64,000 nucleotides of DNA from assembly GCA_964428355.1 (NCBI GenBank), contig CAYRYU010000015.1:31403-95402 (forward strand). The letters are read 5' to 3'. The stretch's first letter is position 1, and every line of letters starts with the position of its first letter. The stretch is from CAYRYU01 sp964428355 (lineage in GTDB: Bacteria > Muiribacteriota > Ozemobacteria > Ozemobacterales > Ozemobacteraceae). This document shows positions 57,397 through 64,000 of the stretch, piece after piece. The notes below the pieces were generated by a model, which ran no database searches, was not told the DNA's origin, and saw only the letters and a list, made by a program, of their open reading frames with translations. The translations under genes and the position numbers were made by a program.

Positions 57397-59490
57397 ATGG
57401 GATTTTCCAGGCTGATGGCTTTCGTGCTCTTTCTCGGGTGCTCGATTCCGCTTCTGGGAGCGGGAAACATCGAACTCAGGGACGGGAGACGGATTTCGGG
57501 GGAGGTGACTTTCGGAAACGGAAAGGTCACCGTCGAGAACTCCGGCAGCTTCCTTCCCGGTGAGGTCAAACAGATCGTCTTCCAGTCGAGACAACCGGAA
57601 GCTTCAGGTTCCGTTTCGACGCGGGAAATCGGGCCCGTTCTCGAGATCGCTTCAAGGGCGGCCGCTTTCGAATCGAAGCACGCGGATGCCGGGGGAATCG
57701 TGCTGCTCGACGATATGAACTACCGCTACCGCCCGGATGGAACCTTCACCCTCACCACCCATTTCATCGGCCGGGTCAAAAAAGAGGACCATCTGAGATG
57801 GGCCGATCAGGCTTCCTATTTCACCGAAGGCCGCGACCGCATCCGTTTCATCACCGCCCGCAGCATCGCCCCCGATGGGACGGTCCACGAGGCCGATCCC
57901 ACCGAGGCGGTGGTGACGAAACCCCAGATGAGCCCCGGAATCTTCATGAGCTACAAGGTCATTTCCCTCCGCATCCCTCATGTCAAGATTGGTTCCCTCG
58001 TCGAATGCCAAATCGAGTATGAAATGTACAATCCATTTCACAAGGAGTTCTTCTTCCCCTCGAGCTACTTCCAGACCGGGGATCCCGTTTTCACGTCGAT
58101 CCTCCAGATCACCCTCCCCGCCGACCGCCAGCTCTTCTGGGAAGCGAAGAACCTCACCCCGGAACAGGAAAAACCGGTCGTTTCGACAACTCCCGAAGGA
58201 AAAACCTGGCGCTGGAAGATGGACGAGGTTCCCCCGTTGATCCCGGAACCGGCCATGCCGCGCGGGGCGGATGGACTGAAGTATATCCACTGCTCCCTCT
58301 TCGAAGGGTGGGACAAGATCCACGATTGGATCAACGTCTACTGGAAAACGAATACCACACCTTCCCCCGAGCTCGCCAGCCGGACGATGGAGATCATCGC
58401 CGGGGCCGCTTCCGAAGACGAAAAGGTCGCCAGGATCCTGCACTGGATCGAGAAGAACATCCGCTATATCATCATCAAGGGGGATGCCGCCACGATCTAT
58501 GGAAGCTATCCCGCCCACGAAACCGTCCAGAAGCAATTCGGCTGCTGTGTCGACAAGGCCATGGTCTTCTCCGCCATGCTCAACGCCGCAGGGATCAGGA
58601 ATGGCCCGCTCCTGATAAATGCCGGCTCCCACGACCTCTCCCCAAAGGTCCCGACCCTGGAGATAACCCATTCGATATCGCGTATCACGCGCAGCAACGG
58701 AAGCAAATACTACCTCGACTCGACCGGATACGATTTCCGGTATCCCTCGTTCCCAACAGTTGACCAGGGGCGCCATTGCCTGGACCCGTTCGACCGGTCC
58801 TTCGACTTCATCCCGATGCAGGATCCCGACGAGAACATGGTCCGCTGGATCTCCAGCCTTTCGCTCCGGCTCGACGGAACCTTGGTTGGAACCTCAAAAA
58901 AGATCTACACCGGAGAACTGGAGGTTATCTCGCGGGCAACGTGGAAATCGGTCAAACCCTCCGAGCGCGAGCAGCGGTTGAGCCAGAGGGTAAACGGCTA
59001 CTCGAAGGGGGCCGTTCTCGACAACGCCTCCTTCACCAATCTTGAAGCCATCGAAAAACCCTTCGAATACGAGTACTCATTCACCATCCCGTCCTACCCG
59101 CGCGAGATCGCCGATCTGCTGATCGTTCCGATTCCCGGCTTCCTCAAGTCCTTCTCATTTCCCGAGGCGGCGCTCGCCACCCGGGCGTTCGACATCGAAT
59201 ACGACTCCACGGAAGCCCTTTTCGAGGAAGGCTCCCTCGCGATCCCCCCTGAACTGTCCATCAGGAGCCTTCCCCAACCGCTGGTCCTGAAGACCCCGGC
59301 TTTCGACTTTTCCGCCGAATTCTCGAAGGGGCCCGGGGACCGGGTCGATTACAAGGTTTCCTACCGCCGAAGGCAGAAACGGGTCCCACGGGAAGCCTAC
59401 CCCGAGTTCAAGGCTGCAATTGCCAGGATACAGGCATACTCCAGGCAGATGGTCTTCCTTAAGCGGGTCCCGCAAGGAGGTGGGTCATGA
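57397..59490 (+). CDS. Secreted DUF3857/transglutaminase-like protein, catalytic triad intact
   Basis: This 697-residue protein has a signal sequence (1-22), a small SH3-like N-terminal domain (NIELRDGRRISGEV), a DUF3857 beta-domain (about 90-290) and a transglutaminase-like core. The triad is visible as Cys384 (FGCCVDKA), His425 (EITHSI) and Asp441 (YYLDST). In other bacteria this fold acts as a peptidase or amidase in the periplasm, but the substrate here is unknown. AGGAGG precedes the ATG. The next gene overlaps its stop by four bases and encodes a paralogue without the triad, so the two may form a complex. Confidence 0.88.
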   Translation: MGFSRLMAFVLFLGCSIPLLGAGNIELRDGRRISGEVTFGNGKVTVENSGSFLPGEVKQIVFQSRQPEASGSVSTREIGPVLEIASRAAAFESKHADAGGIVLLDDMNYRYRPDGTFTLTTHFIGRVKKEDHLRWADQASYFTEGRDRIRFITARSIAPDGTVHEADPTEAVVTKPQMSPGIFMSYKVISLRIPHVKIGSLVECQIEYEMYNPFHKEFFFPSSYFQTGDPVFTSILQITLPADRQLFWEAKNLTPEQEKPVVSTTPEGKTWRWKMDEVPPLIPEPAMPRGADGLKYIHCSLFEGWDKIHDWINVYWKTNTTPSPELASRTMEIIAGAASEDEKVARILHWIEKNIRYIIIKGDAATIYGSYPAHETVQKQFGCCVDKAMVFSAMLNAAGIRNGPLLINAGSHDLSPKVPTLEITHSISRITRSNGSKYYLDSTGYDFRYPSFPTVDQGRHCLDPFDRSFDFIPMQDPDENMVRWISSLSLRLDGTLVGTSKKIYTGELEVISRATWKSVKPSEREQRLSQRVNGYSKGAVLDNASFTNLEAIEKPFEYEYSFTIPSYPREIADLLIVPIPGFLKSFSFPEAALATRAFDIEYDSTEALFEEGSLAIPPELSIRSLPQPLVLKTPAFDFSAEFSKGPGDRVDYKVSYRRRQKRVPREAYPEFKAAIARIQAYSRQMVFLKRVPQGGGS

Positions 59491-61730
59491 CCAGGAAAAC
59501 GAATTCCCCCCGGTTCCAATCCGCGGACTATCCCCTTTTCTGCAAGCCCATGACCCGGCTGCTTTTCGCAGCCCCGCTGTCTCTCGCCGCCCGGGGACTC
59601 CCTGCCGCCCGGCTGCTCCTGGCCGTCCTTTTCGCATTTTCCGCAACTTGCCCGGCCGGAGCCGATGTGGTCACGCTGAACAACGGCGACGAGCTTTTCG
59701 GCACGATCCTTGGAATCTCCTCCGCCGCCGTGGAATTCGACAAGAACGGCGAGCGAGCCACGTTCCCCATCGGAACAGTGCTGAAGACCGAGTTCGATTC
59801 GTACCGGATGATCGAGGGGGAGACCACCCCCGAAAAGATAACGGATCCCCTTGTCAGGGCAACCCTCGACAAGATGCCGACGGAAAATGAGTATCCCCAG
59901 GGCTCCCTGGTCGAAATTCTCGACGAAGACCGGTACGATGTTGAAGAAAACGGGAGTTTCAGCGTCACCTCGCATGAAATCTACGTGGTGCTCAAGGAAC
60001 GCGCCCGCGAGACTGCTAACCGGTCATTCACCTACTTCCCCGACATCGCGGATGCCGAGATCCTGTACGGCCGCTCGATCACCCCTTCCAAGGGCGGAGT
60101 CCTCGGGCTCTTCGGAGGAAAGCCAGGGCGGGTAATGTATGTCTCGGACCGGACCATCGCCGATGAAGCGGATTTCCCAACCGTACCGTTGTATCAACGC
60201 CGCCACACGGTCAAGTTCGCCATCCCCGAGGTGAACCCCGGAACCATAGTGGACCGCAAATACCGCGTTTCGAGGAAAAAGGTGGATCCCCTAAGGCCTT
60301 TCCTCGCGAAGAAACTGTTCCGGAGCTCGGAGTACAAGAAGCTATCCCGGCTCGTGGTGGCGGTTCCGGAAGGAAAAACCCTCATGATCGAAATCAATGC
60401 CCATGGGATCCCGGTTTCCTCCGAGACCCGCAAGGTCGGGGGAAAAACGGAGCACATCTTCCAGGTGGAGAATTCCCCTCCTATCACCAGCGAACCGGAT
60501 CTTCCCTCTCTCGAGCGGTTCGTCCCGAGTGTAACCTGCGCCATTGCCGACGACTGGAAATCCTCGGTGAAGATCCTGGCGGGGTTGGTCGAGGAGGCAG
60601 CAGGTTCCGCCGCCAGGAACGACCTCTTCCGGAATTTTCTCGATTCCGCGACCGCGGGGAAGAAGAACCCCAGGGAAGTCATCGAGGGTATCTTCCTTGC
60701 GTTGGGAAAGGAGATTGCACGGGTTCCGGTGAGCCCCGAGGCTTTTTCCTGGAAACCCCTCGACCCCGTCCGCATCCTCAAGGAAAAGCAGGCAGGGATA
60801 CTCGACCGGGTCGTTTTATACTATTCCCTCCTCAAGGCCTCAGGCGTCGGCTGCCGTCTTTTCCTGGCCCGGCCTTCGGACGCAGGTCCGATCGCATGGG
60901 ACGTTCCATCCTTCCGTCAGGGCCAGTTCCTGGGAATCGATATCGCTTCGGCCCCGGGAGCGCTCCGGTGGAACATTCCCCTCGACGGGACCCGCAGTCC
61001 CCACAACCTTCCCGCACTGGTCCAGGGCGCCCAAGGGGTTTATCTCGACGATGGCTCACGGGTGGAGGTTCCCTTCGCCTCGCCTGAAGCCGAAGGAGAG
61101 GAGGCCGGGATCGAAGCTTCCCTTTCGGAAAACGGAACCCTGGATATGACCATCAGGGTCCTTCCGAAAGGCGGAATAGAAACCTCCTGGCGAAGCCTGA
61201 AGAATTCGAAGCGGGAGGAAATCCGTGTGATTCTCGAACAGGCCATTGGCAGCCAGTATCCGGGGTCCAAACTTGGGGAATTCGAGCTCTCCGACCTCCA
61301 GGACCTCATGACCCCCATTTCGATCACCCTCAAAGTCCGGATACCTGACTTCGCTGTCAAGAGCGGCGAAGAGTTCATGGTCTTCCCCGTTCCCCTCGAA
61401 TCGGAGGAATACTCCGCGGCCGCGGTCGGGGCTCCCGTCCGATTTTCTCCGATGGCCTGGCCCACATGGTTTGGCCAGAAGAAGAAGATCTCGGTCCGAC
61501 TTCCACCCGGTTACTCGATCTACGCCCTCCCGCTCGGGGTCAGCGCTTCGATGGACGGTCTCGGTTACGCCTGCTCCTTCGGATTCGAAGTCGACAAGGT
61601 GACCTTCGAGGATTCCTTCCGACGGACACGGGATTTCCTCGGTGCGGAGGATTACCCCGCCTACAAGAGACTGGTGGAGGCCAGATCCCAGGCTCCCGAA
61701 CGGATGGTCGTCATCCAGAAGAAAAAATGA
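59487..61730 (+). CDS. Secreted DUF3857 paralogue with lost transglutaminase triad
   Basis: This 747-residue protein has the same plan as the preceding gene: signal region (to about residue 58), SH3-like domain with VVTLNNGDELFGTILG, DUF3857 domain and degenerate transglutaminase core. The Cys position aligns with Ile438 (AGILDRVVLYYSLLKASGV), and no His or Asp partner follows, so it should be catalytically dead. The start overlaps the upstream stop (ATGA). The N-terminus has two hydrophobic stretches, and an internal ATG at residue 22 could be the true start. Confidence 0.83.
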   Translation: MTRKTNSPRFQSADYPLFCKPMTRLLFAAPLSLAARGLPAARLLLAVLFAFSATCPAGADVVTLNNGDELFGTILGISSAAVEFDKNGERATFPIGTVLKTEFDSYRMIEGETTPEKITDPLVRATLDKMPTENEYPQGSLVEILDEDRYDVEENGSFSVTSHEIYVVLKERARETANRSFTYFPDIADAEILYGRSITPSKGGVLGLFGGKPGRVMYVSDRTIADEADFPTVPLYQRRHTVKFAIPEVNPGTIVDRKYRVSRKKVDPLRPFLAKKLFRSSEYKKLSRLVVAVPEGKTLMIEINAHGIPVSSETRKVGGKTEHIFQVENSPPITSEPDLPSLERFVPSVTCAIADDWKSSVKILAGLVEEAAGSAARNDLFRNFLDSATAGKKNPREVIEGIFLALGKEIARVPVSPEAFSWKPLDPVRILKEKQAGILDRVVLYYSLLKASGVGCRLFLARPSDAGPIAWDVPSFRQGQFLGIDIASAPGALRWNIPLDGTRSPHNLPALVQGAQGVYLDDGSRVEVPFASPEAEGEEAGIEASLSENGTLDMTIRVLPKGGIETSWRSLKNSKREEIRVILEQAIGSQYPGSKLGEFELSDLQDLMTPISITLKVRIPDFAVKSGEEFMVFPVPLESEEYSAAAVGAPVRFSPMAWPTWFGQKKKISVRLPPGYSIYALPLGVSASMDGLGYACSFGFEVDKVTFEDSFRRTRDFLGAEDYPAYKRLVEARSQAPERMVVIQKKK

Positions 61731-61779
61731 CCGGGAATTGGAACCACGTTCTTTCGGTGTCAGGGGCTGGGTGAAGTTT

Positions 61780-63810
61780 TCAACGGGAATCCCGCTTTTC
61801 CGAGACGCGCTTCAGGAGCATGTAGGAACAGCCCCGGGTAAGGGTCCCGTTATGGTCCCTCACCCGTTCCTGGATCCCGGGATTCAGGTATCCGCGCTCC
61901 CGTGCCCATTTCAGGACATCCGCCACATCCGAAGGCCCCTCGAGGGTTCTGGAAACCATGCAAAGGGCCTGGTCCAGGGAAACCACCCTCAACTTCCGGG
62001 AGAATTCGAACAACTCCTGCCGCACACCCTTTGGGATTCCAGGAACGATGCCCCTCAGGGCATTGAAGAAAGCCGGTCCGGAAATCTCCTCATCGAGAGA
62101 AAAGCGGTTTTCATACCCCCCCGAGACGAGCCCCCGGCTCCGGAAATGCTTCAGCCCCTCATAAGCCCAGTGGCCGGCTTCGCGGGAAACCGGAACCGGG
62201 GGAAGACGGAGTTCCACACCCTGCCGCTCCAGCTCCTTGCGGCACTCGTCTGCCTCCACTTCCGAAACTGATCGCCGCCCCTTCAAGACCAGGAGCGCTG
62301 CAGCGGCTCCGGCGGCCTGCCCCGTCGCCATTCCGACGGGAACCACCCTGGAACTGGTGGCGGCAAGTGAAGAAAAGCCCGCCGCGCGGCCGCAAACAAG
62401 CAAACCCTCGATCTTCCGGGGAATCAGGCATCGCAAGGGAATCCCGTATCGGACCGGCCGGCCGAGGATATCCCCCTTGAAATCAGGACTGGTCGCCTGG
62501 ACGTCGAGCGGATAGGAACCGAAGGCAATACCATCAGGAAAGTCGCGGTTCTCGAGGACATCATCTATCGAAAGGGTATACCTGCACCGGATATGCCGGG
62601 TTTCCCTGACATACAGCTCGGGAGCGCTGCCCCCAAGCCGGGAGCCACCGAACCCCGGAATCTCGTTCCTCAAAAACTCCGCCAAAAATGGCAACTCGCG
62701 CTCGGCCACCGCCCGGCCCTTTTCTCTCTGCCCGGAATCCAGCCCATCAATTCCGAAAAGGTGAAGTGCGTTGATCAGGATGCTTCCGTCCCGCTGCCGG
62801 CCGATGTTCAAGGCCCTGACCCCAAGACCGGGTTGGGAGGGACGGTATCCCCTCATCACGTCCCCGAACCCACAAACCGCGCCCTGGTATTCCCAGGCAC
62901 GTCCTCGGAACCTCCCGCGCCTCAGCGAATCCACGAGTTTTCCCCAACCGGATTCCCCTACCCCGTCGAGCCGGAAAACCAGGGTTATTCCCATTCCCAG
63001 GGGCGAGCCTCCGAAATCTTCCCATCCCCTGCTGAATTCTACGCCCGCGGCGGCACACAGGTCTCCGTCCTGGGTCGCATCAACGCAGACCTGCGCTTTG
63101 ATCTCCATCGGTGGAGCCCCGAGGCCCCAAACCCGCACTCCCGTAACCCTGGGAAACGAAGAAGCCCCCTGGGGGTGTTCATTGGATTCTGGGGGAGCCC
63201 TTCCCCAAACCGCAGATGAATTGGGTTCCCCCGGTCGCGGTGGCGTATTGACCCCGACCTTCTCGAAGTAGAGTTCGGCGGCAGCCGATGATATCACCGA
63301 CTGCCCGGGTTGTACAAGCCGAGCCGGAACGTCATCGACGAGGGGTTCGACCGCCCCCACACCCGATAACAACGTCAGGTTGGGTTCGCCTCGCACGAGT
63401 TTCACGAAAGCCCTTTCGGCCGTATCGATGCTGAAGGCCTCACCTTCCACCAGCCTCAACCACTCCCGGAACACGCCCCCATTCAGCAGTCTTCTGTCGG
63501 GCCCCCGGTTGATATCCAGGACGTTCAGCCAGCCGCGAGTGAAAAGTCCCCCAAGAACTGGACGGGTATCGATCAGAAGGGTCCTCACCCCAGCCCGGGC
63601 AGCCCCGATGGCGGCGGAGATCCCCTCGGGGTCACCTCCGACCACGACAACGTCATACCTTTGCCCCTGATCGGTTGTTCCCGATTTCCCCAAACCGGTC
63701 CCTTCGGCCTGTAGCAGAGCGGGAAAAAGAAAAAATACCCCGCCGAAAACCAGAAAGAGAAGAAAGGGAAGAAAGGGAAAAAGGTGGGACCCTTGTCCGG
63801 TACGGTTCAT
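61780..63810 (-). CDS. Secreted FAD-dependent oxidoreductase with SLH-like C-terminus
   Basis: This 676-residue protein from the ATG at 63810 (GGGAAG upstream) has a Sec-type hydrophobic signal (about 10-34) and an FAD_oxidored-family flavoprotein domain. The dinucleotide loop VVVVGGDPEGISAAIGAARAG is followed by the acid/turn LLIDTRPVLGG and later VDATQDGDLCAAAG. Residues about 540-670 look like S-layer-homology repeats (HWAYEGLKHFRSRGLVSGG). The family is often found with carbohydrate or glycan-degrading genes; the substrate is unknown. No twin-arginine motif is seen although flavin is usually inserted before export. The frame runs on upstream to 63945 without a ribosome binding site. Confidence 0.85.
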   Translation of the reverse strand: MNRTGQGSHLFPFLPFLLFLVFGGVFFLFPALLQAEGTGLGKSGTTDQGQRYDVVVVGGDPEGISAAIGAARAGVRTLLIDTRPVLGGLFTRGWLNVLDINRGPDRRLLNGGVFREWLRLVEGEAFSIDTAERAFVKLVRGEPNLTLLSGVGAVEPLVDDVPARLVQPGQSVISSAAAELYFEKVGVNTPPRPGEPNSSAVWGRAPPESNEHPQGASSFPRVTGVRVWGLGAPPMEIKAQVCVDATQDGDLCAAAGVEFSRGWEDFGGSPLGMGITLVFRLDGVGESGWGKLVDSLRRGRFRGRAWEYQGAVCGFGDVMRGYRPSQPGLGVRALNIGRQRDGSILINALHLFGIDGLDSGQREKGRAVAERELPFLAEFLRNEIPGFGGSRLGGSAPELYVRETRHIRCRYTLSIDDVLENRDFPDGIAFGSYPLDVQATSPDFKGDILGRPVRYGIPLRCLIPRKIEGLLVCGRAAGFSSLAATSSRVVPVGMATGQAAGAAAALLVLKGRRSVSEVEADECRKELERQGVELRLPPVPVSREAGHWAYEGLKHFRSRGLVSGGYENRFSLDEEISGPAFFNALRGIVPGIPKGVRQELFEFSRKLRVVSLDQALCMVSRTLEGPSDVADVLKWARERGYLNPGIQERVRDHNGTLTRGCSYMLLKRVSEKRDSR

Positions 63811-63862
63811 CACAAATGCTTCCCATTCCCCCTTGACGTTTCCAACTCCGAAGGAGTGGGAA

Positions 63863-63891
63863 AGAATACCCCGAAGCAGGATTCCAGGCAA
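63863..63891 (-). promoter_or_regulatory. Probable promoter of the FAD oxidoreductase gene
   Basis: Read on the minus strand: TTGCCT (63891-63886), 17 bp, TATTCT (63868-63863), about 50 bases before the start codon. A small ACTCC/GGAGT hairpin lies in the leader. Confidence 0.4.
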
Positions 63892-64000
63892 CCTTTTGCG
63901 GGGCCTTCGGTCCCCCGAAATCCCGACCCGCCACCGTGAACACATCCGGGGAATGAACCCCTCCCTTCAAAGGCCTGAACAACAGTTCCGCGCGCGCATC

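Overview
The window is about 64 kb of high-GC draft sequence with five runs of exactly 100 N. It looks like chromosome from an uncultured, anaerobic, two-membrane bacterium. Evidence for anaerobiosis is an oxygen-sensitive glycyl radical decarboxylase operon. Evidence for a diderm envelope is a TamB/AsmA-like protein, lipoproteins and prepilin-like proteins. The mix of HAMP-cyclase receptors, DUF3857/transglutaminase proteins, minor pilins, Ser/Thr kinases and giant Ig-repeat proteins would fit Candidatus Riflebacteria (Ozemobacteria) or a neighbouring phylum; that assignment is inference from gene content only.

1-990 holds no convincing gene. 991-11792 is a minus-strand operon reading KtrB-type K+ channel, KtrA regulator, HAMP-PAS sensor without an output domain, membrane-anchored alpha/beta hydrolase, and two large membrane receptors ending in class III nucleotidyl cyclase domains. 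These two cyclases are the most striking find. One keeps only the metal-binding residues and the other keeps only the substrate-selecting and transition-state residues, the same division of labour as the C1 and C2 halves of mammalian adenylyl cyclase. Upstream, 11854-16790 encodes a 1593-residue protein with two intact Ser/Thr kinase domains in tandem, a membrane helix, a coiled-coil-like region and an external beta-helix. Divergent from it lie a TamB/AsmA-like protein and an FHA-domain phosphothreonine reader.

22958-31654 carries an M23 lipoprotein peptidase, a DUF401 permease, then hpdBCA (4-hydroxyphenylacetate decarboxylase large subunit, iron-sulfur small subunit and radical SAM activase; p-cresol formation), followed by a polytopic membrane protein with C-terminal TPRs. 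31851-44081 is a single 4076-residue surface lipoprotein built from 14 Big_5-like and 18 'PDPRN' Ig-like modules capped by RCC1 repeats. After a strong hairpin, a tandem repeat and an assembly gap comes a zinc-ribbon DNA methylase (5' end missing) overlapping a PD-(D/E)xK nuclease, a probable restriction-modification pair.

47537-52257 is a minus-strand operon of a STAS protein, three prepilin-like proteins, a GNAT acetyltransferase and a CigR-like secreted protein. 52417-57271 holds a Mut7-C RNase-domain protein, two unrecognised genes and a HEAT-repeat membrane protein. 57397-61730 is a pair of secreted DUF3857 proteins, one with an intact transglutaminase triad and one without. 61780-63810 encodes a secreted FAD oxidoreductase.

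Three of the five gaps (7364-7463, 12632-12731, 51659-51758) are flanked by identical 55-bp sequences. They are best read as unmerged contig overlaps: removing 155 bp restores an open frame in each interrupted gene.
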